Of a stretch of 31,240 nt of DNA, positions 1-7,333 are shown piece by piece. Made by a program: the position numbers and the translations under genes. Position 1 is the first letter of the stretch. Each line of letters begins with the position of its first letter. The notes under the pieces were generated by a model, which was not told the origin of the DNA, did not search any database, and saw only the letters and a list, made by a program, of their open reading frames with translations. This DNA is from JAAFGT01 sp041485165 (GTDB lineage Bacteria > Acidobacteriota > Terriglobia > Acidiferrales > UBA7541), in assembly GCA_041485165.1 (NCBI GenBank), contig JBGPJC010000037.1, positions 1 to 31,240 of the forward strand, written 5' to 3'.

Positions 1-2055
1 CCGGTAGTGGCGGACATCGCCAACTACTCCGACCACCGTCCGCCACGGACCATCCAAGCCGCCGCTCTTGACCCGCTTGCCGAGAGGGTCCTCGTTCGGC
101 CAGATCTTCCGCGCCGTGGTCTGATTGATCACTATCACCGGGGGCGAAGTCGCCGTGTCATCGGGGGTGAAGCCGCGGCCGCGAAGCAGGGGGATGCGCA
201 TCGTCGCCAGGTAGTCCGGGGTGACGGAGTAGCGCTCGGCGCTGGGCGCGTCTTCGGGGTTATCCAGCGGGTGGTCTTCGGCGTGAAAGCCATACATGTC
301 TTTGTTGCCGCCGAGCGGGATTTGATTGACCAAGCCGGCGCTGGTGACTCCCGGAATCTCCTTGATGCGCCGCAGGACTTCGTCCAAAAAGCGAATGACA
401 TTGGCGTCGTCGGTGTATTTTTTGCCCACCACGGAAAGTTTCATGGTCAGGAGGTTCTGCGGCTCAAAGCCCGGCTGGACCTGCAGCAGGCGAGTAAAGC
501 TCTTCATCAGCAAGCCCGCGCCGATCAAGAGCATCAGCGCCAGGGCCAGCTCGCCCATGGCCAGCAGGTCGCGCGTGCGGCGATGCGGAGCTCCGGCCGT
601 GCCGCGCACGCTGTCCTTCAATTTCCGGTTCAAGTCCAGACGCGAGCTGTGGAAGGCAGGTGCGATGCCGCAGAGCAAGCCGGTGAACAGAGAGATTCCC
701 AGCGTAAAGAGCAGCACGCGCAAGTCAAGATGAATAGGCCCCAGGTGCGGAAGACTTGAGGCGGCAAAGGAATTCACCAGCGTGGTGGTCCAGAACGCCA
801 GCAGGAGACCCAGGCCCCCGGCAAACAGCGCCAGCAGTCCGCTCTCGGTGAGGAGTTGTCGAATAATCCGTTTGCGGCTCGCTCCCATGGCGGTGCGAAT
901 GGCTATTTCTCTTTGCCGGTCGGTGGAACGCGCCAGAAGAAGATTGGCTACATTGGAGCAGGCAATCAGCAGTACGAAGCCTACAGCGGCGAGCAGCAAG
1001 CCGAGCGTGGATTTTACCGGGCCGACGATCTGCTCCTGCAAAGGCGTCAGAATCACGCCGGCGACGGAATAGTCTTTGGGGTATTCCTTAAAGAGGGCGC
1101 CGGCGATGGCATTCATCTCCGCGCTGGCTTGCGCCAGCGATACTCCCGGACGGAGCCGGCCAATCGCCGCGAGATGGTGGCAGGTACGGCAGGCCCAGGG
1201 GAGCGACAGGTCGTAAGCCAGCGGCGCCCACATTTCCGGCTGGTGACGGATGTTCGAGGCCACGATATCGTCGAAGCCTGCCGGCATCACGCCCACAACG
1301 GTGTAACTGTTCAAGCCAAAAGCGATGGGCTTCCCCACCACGCCGGGATCTCCGCCGAAGCGGCGCTGCCAGAGCTTGTAGCTGAGGATGACTACATGCG
1401 GGCTCGCAGGCGAATCGTCCTCGGGCCGGAAGTCGCGACCCAGAAGCGGCTGCACACCGAGCACGCTGAAATAGGCGTTAGAGACGCGCGTTCCGACCAG
1501 TCGTTCCGGCTCATCGCCAACTTCGAGGATCGGCTCCCAATCGCGGAGCAGGGCGACACTCTCAAAACTCTTGTTGCGCGCCCGCCAGTCAACGAATGTG
1601 GCGTAGGTGGCGTTGCCTGCCGAGCCATCCTGCTCTTTTTCCCAGATCATGGCCAGACGGTCGGGGTTAGGAAACGGCAGCGGCCGCAGCAATAATACAT
1701 TCACGATGCTGAAGATTGCGGCAGTGGGGCCAATGCCCAGAGCGAGCGTGAGCACGGCAATCGCGGTAAAACCCGGCTTCTTGGCAAACATGCGCAGGGC
1801 GTAGCGCGCGTCCTGCCAGAGTGTTTCAAGAAATGGCAAGCTGCGCTGGTCGCGGTACTCTTCCTGAATCTGCGCCGGGCCTCCCAGGCGAAGCCGGGCC
1901 GCGCGACGCGCTTCTTCCGGGGCCATGCCCTTACGCAAGTTTTCTTCGACCAGCATTTCCAGGTGGGAGCGCAGCTCGGCGTCCAGATCTTCATCGAGTT
2001 TGTTCCGGCGAAACAGGTTGGCCAACCGCGAGAGGAAAGCGCGCAGTCCGCTCAT
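1..2055 (-). CDS. ADOP-type MacB/FtsX ABC permease (3' end cut by window edge)
   Basis: The frame is open from the ATG at 2055 to the left edge, giving 685 residues without a stop; the gene continues outside the window. The N-terminus carries the short helical segment typical of acidobacterial duplicated orphan permeases (LDEDLDAELRSHLEM, about residues 20-34). A first membrane segment follows (PGFTAIAVLTLALGIG, about 92-107), then a long periplasmic MacB-PCD region, then FtsX-type membrane segments at about 355-376, 402-425 and 447-467 and a further one near 500-520 that begins the second, duplicated half. Full-length members have about 800-890 residues, so the last FtsX domain is missing here. 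The start overlaps the padR stop by one base (TGATG), which points to coupled translation. Such permeases lack their own ATPase gene next door; their substrate is not known. I am sure of the family, not of any substrate. Confidence 0.93.
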   Translation of the reverse strand, partial: MSGLRAFLSRLANLFRRNKLDEDLDAELRSHLEMLVEENLRKGMAPEEARRAARLRLGGPAQIQEEYRDQRSLPFLETLWQDARYALRMFAKKPGFTAIAVLTLALGIGPTAAIFSIVNVLLLRPLPFPNPDRLAMIWEKEQDGSAGNATYATFVDWRARNKSFESVALLRDWEPILEVGDEPERLVGTRVSNAYFSVLGVQPLLGRDFRPEDDSPASPHVVILSYKLWQRRFGGDPGVVGKPIAFGLNSYTVVGVMPAGFDDIVASNIRHQPEMWAPLAYDLSLPWACRTCHHLAAIGRLRPGVSLAQASAEMNAIAGALFKEYPKDYSVAGVILTPLQEQIVGPVKSTLGLLLAAVGFVLLIACSNVANLLLARSTDRQREIAIRTAMGASRKRIIRQLLTESGLLALFAGGLGLLLAFWTTTLVNSFAASSLPHLGPIHLDLRVLLFTLGISLFTGLLCGIAPAFHSSRLDLNRKLKDSVRGTAGAPHRRTRDLLAMGELALALMLLIGAGLLMKSFTRLLQVQPGFEPQNLLTMKLSVVGKKYTDDANVIRFLDEVLRRIKEIPGVTSAGLVNQIPLGGNKDMYGFHAEDHPLDNPEDAPSAERYSVTPDYLATMRIPLLRGRGFTPDDTATSPPVIVINQTTARKIWPNEDPLGKRVKSGGLDGPWRTVVGVVGDVRHYR

Positions 2056-2402
2056 CACAGGCTCCCTCCATCAGGCTGCAAAAAGCGGGTGATGACCGCA
2101 GAGATCTGCTCCCAACTCCGGGCTTCCGCGGCAAGCTGCTTGCGGCCCGACTTGGTCAGGGAATAAAACCTGGCGCGGCGGTTGTTTTCCGAGACGCCCC
2201 ATTTGGAGGCAATCCAGCCGCGCTGTTCGAGGCGCAGCAGTGCGGGATAGAGCGTGCCCTGGTTGAGCTGCAGCAGGTCTTCGGAGACCTGTTCGATGCG
2301 GCGGGCGATGCCGTAACCGTGTAAAGGGCCGAGGGTGTCGAGGGTCTTGAGCACCATCAAGTCGAGCGTGCCCTGGAGCACATCTGCCTTCTGCCGGTTC
2401 AT
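2055..2402 (-). CDS. PadR-family transcriptional regulator
   Basis: This is a 115-residue winged-helix protein of the short PadR type found directly upstream of ADOP permeases. The N-terminus (QGTLDLMVLKTLDTLGPLHG) and the recognition region (NQGTLYPALLRLEQRGWI, about residues 47-64) match the PadR family closely. A good ribosome site (AGGAGA) sits just upstream of the ATG at 2402. The stop codon shares one base with the start of the permease gene, so both are surely one transcript. PadR proteins usually repress their own operon, and two matching inverted repeats overlap the promoter (see 2413-2460). The inducing signal cannot be read from the sequence. Confidence 0.95.
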   Translation of the reverse strand: MNRQKADVLQGTLDLMVLKTLDTLGPLHGYGIARRIEQVSEDLLQLNQGTLYPALLRLEQRGWIASKWGVSENNRRARFYSLTKSGRKQLAAEARSWEQISAVITRFLQPDGGSL

Positions 2403-2412
2403 GCGCCTCTCC

Positions 2413-2460
2413 TGTTGACTGCCAACAGTATAATATCGCCTGGCATGTTGATTGTCAACA
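2413..2460 (-). promoter_or_regulatory. padR-ADOP promoter flanked by twin operators
   Basis: On the minus strand a -35 TTGACA (2458-2453) and a -10 TATTAT (2435-2430) are separated by exactly 17 bp. Two inverted repeats overlap it: TGTTGATTGTCAACA at 2446-2460 contains the -35 box, and TGTTGACTGCCAACA at 2413-2427 lies at the expected transcription start. The shared form is TGTTG-N5-CAACA, and the two centres are 33 bp apart, about three helical turns. The likely ligand is the PadR protein encoded immediately downstream; that link is inferred. Confidence 0.8.
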
Positions 2461-2507
2461 GGAGCATTCCTATCCTGCCGGGGGGCACCTCAGCCGTTCA
2501 CCCTGTA

Positions 2508-3131
2508 TCAATTGAAGCGCACCGTCTGCATCGTCTCCACAAGGTCGTTGAGTTCCTTCTCCGTCTTGGCGCGGAAATCGAGGCCCACCAGGTAATCCCC
2601 TGCGACGGTAACAAACTGGGTGTGATAGCTGGTGGTGCCATGAAGGAAATCGGCGCGGACAAATTTCCGGCCGGCCAGCGTCAGCTCTTCGCTGGCGCGA
2701 AGCACTTTGGTTTGCGGCATCTGGGAGATGAAACGCGCGTGGTCACCGGCGTTGGCCAGGATGCCAAAACGTTTGTGCACCCAGATGTTGATTCGCGGCA
2801 TCACCGAGGCGTCGCTGGAAGTGACGGCTACGGCCCCGGCGATGAGTAGATTGTAATTCGAGAAGATCTCCGGCTTGCGATTTTCGGTGCCGGCCCCTTG
2901 CTGCTCCAGGGCATTCTTCAATTCCTCGTCGTGGCGCTGGCGATTCTGTGTTATGCGCAGATCATCATTCAGGGCCGACCAGGCCCGTGGAAACTCATAT
3001 TGAAACTTGAAGAACGCAGATTCGAATTTGTTGCCGGTCACCTTGCCGCTGTCCACGTCCAACGGAGGCTGCTGAGCACGGATCCCGGTGATCAGTAGGA
3101 ATGCACAAATCACGATCCAGCCACGTTTCAT
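2508..3131 (-). CDS. Secreted protein of unknown function
   Basis: 207 residues from the ATG at 3131, which has a GAGGGA ribosome site upstream. The frame stays open further upstream across the tRNA gene, but that extension is not coding. The N-terminus is a signal peptide (MKRGWIVICAFLLITGIRAQ), so the protein is exported. The mature part has a mixed alpha/beta pattern, with the C-terminal half (FLHGTTSYHTQFVTVAGDYLVGLDF) resembling small PsbP/DcrB-like folds; this is only a resemblance. I recognise no named family. It is read in the same direction as padR but after its own spacer, and there is no sign of operon membership. Confidence 0.75.
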   Translation of the reverse strand: MKRGWIVICAFLLITGIRAQQPPLDVDSGKVTGNKFESAFFKFQYEFPRAWSALNDDLRITQNRQRHDEELKNALEQQGAGTENRKPEIFSNYNLLIAGAVAVTSSDASVMPRINIWVHKRFGILANAGDHARFISQMPQTKVLRASEELTLAGRKFVRADFLHGTTSYHTQFVTVAGDYLVGLDFRAKTEKELNDLVETMQTVRFN

Positions 3132-3173
3132 GATGTCCCTCGCACACGCATGATACCACCACGGTGAACAGGC

Positions 3174-3202
3174 TTCTGAGTCCCGCGCCGATATGCTAAA
3201 AT
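3174..3202 (+). promoter_or_regulatory. Probable promoter of tRNA-Arg
   Basis: TTCTGA (3174-3179) and TAAAAT (3197-3202) are spaced by 17 bp, and the tRNA begins 12 bp after the -10 box. The match to the sigma-70 consensus is moderate. Confidence 0.5.
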
Positions 3203-3214
3203 TCTTTCTACCGT

Positions 3215-3291
3215 GCGCCCGTAGCTCAGCTGGATAGAGCGTCTGGCTACGAACCAGAAGGTCGGGAGTTCGACTCTCTCCGGGCGCGCCA
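3215..3291 (+). tRNA. tRNA-Arg (anticodon ACG), CCA encoded
   Basis: The acceptor stem GCGCCCG/CGGGCGC, D-arm GCTC...GAGC, anticodon stem TCTGG/CCAGA with loop CTACGAA, and T-arm GGGAG-TTCGACT-CTCTC all fold properly. The anticodon ACG is at 3249-3251. The discriminator base is G and CCA is encoded (3289-3291). A34 of this tRNA must be deaminated to inosine to read CGU/CGC/CGA codons; the deaminase gene tadA lies at 20097-20549. A partial copy of the 3' half follows at 3326-3387. Confidence 0.97.
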
Positions 3292-3325
3292 CTTTCTTTA
3301 GATAGACTCCGCCTGCGGCGGAAAG

Positions 3326-3387
3326 CAGAAGGTCGGGAGTTCGAATCTCGGAGTTTACCCGCCTCTCCCTGGCGGGGGCGCGCCACT
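3326..3387 (+). repeat. Degenerate partial copy of the tRNA-Arg 3' half
   Basis: The 19-mer CAGAAGGTCGGGAGTTCGA of the tRNA (3255-3273) recurs exactly at 3326-3344, offset by 71 bp. The 3' tail and its flank GGGCGCGCCACT (3282-3293) recur at 3376-3387. Between these blocks the copy has an insertion containing the short hairpin CCGCC-n-GGCGG, so it cannot fold as a tRNA. It may be a leftover of a tandem tRNA duplication or of integration at the tRNA 3' end. Confidence 0.75.
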
Positions 3388-3642
3388 CAGTTGGAAACCC
3401 TCCCAGACACCCCCTGCAGCCATTCCCGCAAACTAGCGGGGCAGCTAACCGCCAACGCTGATCTCAGATCCTCCCCAGCATCGAGGCCCCGGGTGCTACC
3501 GGACATGCAATTTATGCGTAGCAGACCTTTCTCTGCCGCGAAGCCCCTTGTAGTATCATCTCGGCTTTGTTTAGATGGTGCACACGCGGCTGTGACCGTC
3601 CGGGGCACGCACCGTTTCCGCTGAGGGAGATCGAGGAGCAGA

Positions 3643-4506
3643 ATGGGTAACACGCCATCCTCATTTGACGCGGCGAAGTATAAGGAGACCACTCGCCAGC
3701 AGTGGCAGAGCGCCGCCGAAGCCTGGCATCGCTGGGGCCCCACGCTGAATGCCTGGCTGGGCGAAGCCACGACACTGATGCTGGACTTGGCCGGCGTGCG
3801 GGAAGATTCTCAGGTGCTGGATGTCGCCGCCGGCGCCGGCGAACAGTCCATCGTTGCGGCGCATCGCGTCGGACCCTACGGACGCGTCCTGGCGATCGAC
3901 ATTTCCTCCAACATCCTTGAATATGCGCGGCAGGCGGCGCGCGCCGAGAATCTCACTAACGTTGAAACCCGCGTCCTTGACGCCGAGAATCTGGATCTGC
4001 CCGAAGATTCATTCGATGCCGCCATCTGCCGGCTGGGCCTAATGTACTTTCCCGACCGGGAGAAGACTCTCTCGGCGATCAGACGCGTTTTGAAACCGGT
4101 GGCGTCCGCCGGGGTCATCGTCTTCTCAACAGCGGACAAAAACCCATTCCTTTCGTCGCCGATCTCCGTGATCCGCCGCCGCGCCAACCTGCCGCCGCCG
4201 GAGCCTGGGTTGCCAGGGCCATTCAGTCTGGGGGCACCCGGCGTGCTCGAAGATGCATTTGAAAAGGCCGATTTCCGCATGATCAAAGTGAAACCCGTGT
4301 CTGCCCCGCTGCGTATGGCTTCGGCCGCGGAATGCGTGAGGTTTGAGAAGGAATCATTTGGCGCGCTCCATCAGATGATGTCCGGCTTGGAGGAAGCGGA
4401 GCGCGAAGTGGCATGGAAGGAAATCGAGCAGGAATTAGAGAAGTTCAACACTGCGGAAGGTTTTGTTTCTCCCTGTGAGCTGCTGGTCGGCGTGGGCACG
4501 AAGTAG
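3643..4506 (+). CDS. Class I SAM-dependent methyltransferase (UbiE/COQ5-like)
   Basis: 287 residues. Motif I (VLDVAAGAGEQS, about residues 59-70) forms the SAM-binding glycine loop. The acidic residue that binds the ribose follows in VLAIDISSNILEYAR (about 85-99). A post-motif region (VLDAENLDLPEDSFDAAICR) and the segment IRRVLKPVASAGVIVFS match Methyltransf_11/UbiE proteins. The C-terminal third (about 190-287) is helical and probably forms the substrate lid. A GAGGAG ribosome site precedes the ATG. It stands alone, with no quinone-biosynthesis genes beside it, so the acceptor is unknown and I do not call it ubiE. Confidence 0.9.
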   Translation: MGNTPSSFDAAKYKETTRQQWQSAAEAWHRWGPTLNAWLGEATTLMLDLAGVREDSQVLDVAAGAGEQSIVAAHRVGPYGRVLAIDISSNILEYARQAARAENLTNVETRVLDAENLDLPEDSFDAAICRLGLMYFPDREKTLSAIRRVLKPVASAGVIVFSTADKNPFLSSPISVIRRRANLPPPEPGLPGPFSLGAPGVLEDAFEKADFRMIKVKPVSAPLRMASAAECVRFEKESFGALHQMMSGLEEAEREVAWKEIEQELEKFNTAEGFVSPCELLVGVGTK

Positions 4507-4598
4507 TCAAACAACTCCTCTCATCCCGCTGGGTTCCATTTCCAATCTGCCGGCAGTTCCTAAATCAAATGGCCGAGACGCCCCCCGGGGGCGCTGTG

Positions 4599-5345
4599 TC
4601 ATTTCGAAGGAATTGGAGCCAGCGCCACGGCCAGGGTGTCGTGGTGGTCGGCAATCACCGCGCGAAAATTGGGGCCGATTTGGTCAGCGTCCGCGTAGCC
4701 CGCGGCGCGCGCGGCAGTGAGTTGTTTTTCGGCGGAAATATCGGCGCTCTCGGCGTAGTGTTTGATGTCGCGGTAGAAATCGATCGAGAACAGGTCCCAG
4801 GCCGCGCCCCGGTCCCGGACAAAAATGAAAAGCTCCGGCCGGTTGAGGAATTTCTGGTAGGCGCTTTCCATCTCGCGTTCCTTGTAGAGATCGGCCTGCC
4901 TGCCGGCCAGCGCGCGGATCATTTCCACATGGAAGAACTTCGCGCCATCGAATGCCGCCCGCAGGGTTTCCAGCGGAGCCCCGTAAACGAAAAGATCTTC
5001 GTGCCAGGCGATTTCCTGGCGGATCCTGCCGGCCAGGCCCGGCGAAGAATCTTCCGCCTTCTTGCGCCGGGCGACGCGCTCGGCGCTGTAGAACTCCGTG
5101 TAGGCTCCCATGGGATAAAGCAGCAGCAGGTCCCAGCGATCGCCCTGGCTGTGGCGCATCCACAATGGGGCGGGATCGCCGCCGGCAACGGTCAACGCCA
5201 CATGCGTTCTGTAGAGGTCAATCAATTCGAGAATCTTTCCCGGTGCGGCTTGCACCATCTCGGCGCGATAGAGATAGTTCTCGCCCGAAGCTGCCGCGGC
5301 GGGAATGAACAGCAGAAGAACAAGCAGTGTCGCCAGAACACGCAT
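4599..5345 (-). CDS. Secreted protein with two alpha/beta repeats, function unknown
   Basis: 248 residues. The ATG at 5345 lies 9 bp after an AAGGAG ribosome site; the ATG at 5351 is only 3 bp from it and less likely. The signal peptide MRVLATLLVLLLFIPAAAAS directs export. The mature protein seems to contain two copies of one fold: YLYRAEMVQAAPGKILEL with RWDLLLLYPMGAYTEFY in the first half, and FHVEMIRALAGRQADLYKER with AWDLFSIDFYRDIKHYAE in the second. The pattern (strand, helix, then a W-D-L strand and an aromatic helix) recalls dimeric alpha/beta-barrel proteins such as NIPSNAP/ABM, here fused in tandem. That reading is inference. It is convergent with the methyltransferase gene. Confidence 0.8.
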   Translation of the reverse strand: MRVLATLLVLLLFIPAAAASGENYLYRAEMVQAAPGKILELIDLYRTHVALTVAGGDPAPLWMRHSQGDRWDLLLLYPMGAYTEFYSAERVARRKKAEDSSPGLAGRIRQEIAWHEDLFVYGAPLETLRAAFDGAKFFHVEMIRALAGRQADLYKEREMESAYQKFLNRPELFIFVRDRGAAWDLFSIDFYRDIKHYAESADISAEKQLTAARAAGYADADQIGPNFRAVIADHHDTLAVALAPIPSK

Positions 5346-5448
5346 AGCCATCCGCTCCTTTTGTCTACGCAATCGGTCTGGAGCTGCTCCGGAAATGCGT
5401 TCCGACGGCGATTCTTCTGTCAAGGGCGGCGGCGTTCCTCTTGCGAAC

Positions 5449-5862
5449 TCAGCCTGCACCCAGGACACGCGCTGCTTTTCGTGCCGCGGCGGCGGAGAGG
5501 AAGAGGACCGCTCCGTAGCGCCCCGATCCGGAACTGACCGCTTGCAGCACTCCTATGTTGATTTTTGCCGCGGCGAGCTTGGCCAGAACGTCGGCCACGG
5601 CGCCGGGGCGATCGTCGCCGTAGATGTACAACGCGGTGCTCTTCTTCACCCTGAGCTTGGCCTGCTTGGCCGCTGCGGCAAACGCAGCGCCATCCTCGGG
5701 GATGAATTCGAGTTGCGCCCGGCCTGCGCCGGAGGGATAGCCCCACACCGCGATCAGATTGACGCCGGAGTCGCGCAATGCGCCCAGCACGCGCGCGCCT
5801 TCGCCGACCCGGTGCGGAATCGAAAGCGAGAAGTGAGCGACTTGACGAGTCTCGTCAGCCAT
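5449..5862 (-). CDS. Tandem ACT-domain protein
   Basis: 137 residues from the ATG at 5862, preceded by a near-ideal AAAGGAGG ribosome site. Two ACT modules make up almost the whole protein: residues about 8-60 (SLSIPHRVGEGARVLGALRD...NLIAVWGY) and about 75-125 (ALYIYGDDRPGAVADVLAKL...INIGVLQAV). ACT modules bind amino acids or similar small ligands and usually regulate metabolic enzymes; free-standing pairs are common but rarely characterised. It lies 80 bp downstream of the selenocysteine-candidate gene on the same strand and could share its transcript. No catalytic domain is attached. Confidence 0.88.
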   Translation of the reverse strand: MADETRQVAHFSLSIPHRVGEGARVLGALRDSGVNLIAVWGYPSGAGRAQLEFIPEDGAAFAAAAKQAKLRVKKSTALYIYGDDRPGAVADVLAKLAAAKINIGVLQAVSSGSGRYGAVLFLSAAAARKAARVLGAG

Positions 5863-5942
5863 AGCGGCCTCCTTTGCAAAACTGTCGCAGGTATTGTACC
5901 GGAATCGGACACCGAGAGAACCAGCGAGATGCCGTCGCGGCG

Positions 5943-6476
5943 TCAAGGCAGCGCGGCGAGCAACGCGGCGGGAGAGGCATTGTCGCCAAAAGTGCGGCTG
6001 AGGTGGACGAAGAGGTCGCGGTCGCCGGGAGCGAAAACGAAACTGCCGCTAAGCTGGAATGGGTTTTTCCCCAGATGGTGCTGGCGGTGGCCGGAGGCGC
6101 GGGCGCGCCGGCGCGCAGCGGAATTATCGCGGCGCAGCAGATGGAAAAGATTGGCGGAGGCGAGCTCTGCGGCGCGGTAGGCTTCGCGGCTTTCATCAAT
6201 GAGCAGCGGAAACGTGATGCCGGTATCCTCACGGAAGCGGCGCGCATAGTCAAAATCGCCCAGGCCGATGGCAGCGAGGCGCGCGCCTTTTGCGCGGAAG
6301 GAAGGTTCGTGCTCGCGCAACTGCGCGACGTGTTCGCGGCAGAAGATTCAGCCGTAATGACGCAGGAAGACCACCACCGCGGGAGCGTCGGACCAGAGGC
6401 TCCCCAGCCGGATGGGACGCTGGTCGGCGTCGGGCAGGGTGATGCCGGAAAGCTTTGCGCTGAGGGACCGCTCCAT
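5943..6476 (-). CDS. Candidate selenoprotein: AhpC/TSA peroxiredoxin-like, UxxC active site
   Basis: From the ATG at 6476 the frame encodes MERSLSAKLSGITLPDADQR, continues to FLRHYG, then meets a TGA at 6350-6348 (codon 43), and resumes at once with IFCREHVAQLRE. It stays open to the TGA at 5945-5943, for 177 residues in all. AhpC-TSA_2/peroxiredoxin-like proteins have FLRxFGCxFCREH here, so the TGA sits exactly on the first Cys of CxxC (U43-I-F-C46). The regions before and after both look fully conserved (RLAAIGLGDFDYARRFRE, ITFPLLIDESREAYR). A hairpin meeting the bacterial SECIS rules follows (6313-6328). The protein is probably a thiol/selenol-dependent peroxidase or redox enzyme. The start is slightly uncertain: a TTG 9 bp upstream is possible and no strong ribosome site is seen. 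A plain gene-caller would report only a fragment from a TTG at 6320. The rival explanation is a nonsense mutation of TGC/TGT. No sel genes are in the window. Confidence 0.78.
6313..6328 (-). promoter_or_regulatory. Candidate bacterial SECIS hairpin
   Basis: In the mRNA, UCGCGC (6328-6323), loop AGUU (6322-6319) and GCGCGA (6318-6313) form a perfect 6-bp stem with a tetraloop. The loop begins 26 nt after the in-frame UGA, and its second base is G followed by U. Bacterial SECIS elements recognised by SelB lie in the coding region about 16-37 nt after the UGA and need a G within the first two loop bases, so spacing and loop both fit. One more pair is possible below the stem with a single bulge. 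Confidence 0.72.
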
Positions 6477-6757
6477 TGCCAGCAATTCTGGACGGGCAGC
6501 GCGGGCGGGTCAAGTGGGAGACAAAGCTGGCGGGACGAAGCTCTCCCTAACGCTCCCGCAGATTATTTGTCCGGCAGAGGACACCTTCATCCCAAGACCG
6601 GACAACTCGACGCTTCTCACCCCACATGAACCCCGCAGAAGTCTTTGACTTCCTGTCACTTCCGTTTTTCCAAACGCGGCCCCAAACGTGCCGAGATTTC
6701 TGTGGCGAAGCCCCTTTCCGGGGCCTGGGCATATCTCGATTTCCATTGGAGATGCTT

Positions 6758-7204
6758 ATGACGAGGATGGAGCACATTCGCGAGGTCTTAGGCTCCAAGC
6801 TGGACGAGGAGTATCTGCGAAAAAAGACTGCAGAAGGGTGGGAGCTGGTGGCCGTGGAGTGGGAACGGCCAGCCGAGGGAGCCCCTCCGGAAACCGCCTG
6901 GACATATGAAGAAATGCCCTTCGGTTTGCAGGTGGCCGCCGACTGTCTGCATCTGGAAGTGCATCCCACCGAAATGGAAGTCCTGAAACTCTTGCTGGAA
7001 ATGATCGTCCAGGACTTTTCCCTGCCGCGAATGGCCGAAGAGCTCAACGAGCGGGGCTATCGGATGCGCGACGGAGAACAGTGGGGGCCTGTCGCGGTGT
7101 TCAGAGTCCTTCCCCGCGTGATTGAGGCCACACCGCGCATTCACTCCGATGATGAATGGGCCGCCCGGCGGAAGCGACTACCCCACGTGGCATGGAAATC
7201 CTGA
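6758..7204 (+). CDS. Small recombinase-domain-like protein, function unknown
   Basis: 148 residues from the ATG at 6758, which has GGAG 6 bp upstream; the frame is open further 5' but without a better site. The N-terminal part (YLRKKTAEGWELVAVEWER) resembles small DUF4177-like proteins. The C-terminal part (MAEELNERGYRMRDGEQWGP, then VAVFRVLPRVIE) resembles the Recombinase domain that follows the catalytic domain in large serine recombinases, where it helps bind DNA. The resolvase catalytic domain with its serine is absent, so this is not an active recombinase. A DNA-binding regulatory role is plausible but inferred. Confidence 0.75.
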   Translation: MTRMEHIREVLGSKLDEEYLRKKTAEGWELVAVEWERPAEGAPPETAWTYEEMPFGLQVAADCLHLEVHPTEMEVLKLLLEMIVQDFSLPRMAEELNERGYRMRDGEQWGPVAVFRVLPRVIEATPRIHSDDEWAARRKRLPHVAWKS

Positions 7205-7333
7205 CGCAGCCGCGGGGCCCTTCGCACCTGAAATGTAGACAGTACGGACCGGCGAAGGATCGCGGTCAATCAGAAGAAAAAATGATGACAGCGTAGAGTG
7301 TGGGCCCCCACCCCGTCGTTTCAGGCCCGGAGT

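Noticed and set aside
7..1695. Long plus-strand open frames at 7-759 and 856-1695
   Set aside because: They are antisense to the ADOP permease gene, have no family resemblance, and arise from high GC content.
4579..4593. CGCCCCCCGGGGGCG palindrome as a terminator between convergent genes
   Set aside because: The arms leave a 1-nt centre and no T-run follows, so it is too weak to call.
5943..6320. A separate 125-residue protein starting from a TTG at 6320
   Set aside because: It is the portion of the peroxiredoxin-like gene after the in-frame TGA; the missing front part is present in the same frame upstream.
6348..6350. TGA as a simple nonsense mutation
   Set aside because: Possible, but the exact position at the redox Cys, no other damage and the SECIS-like hairpin favour Sec; kept as the main rival explanation.
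6758..7204. Active serine recombinase or mobile element
   Set aside because: Only a region like the accessory Recombinase domain is present; the catalytic resolvase domain is missing and no element ends are seen.
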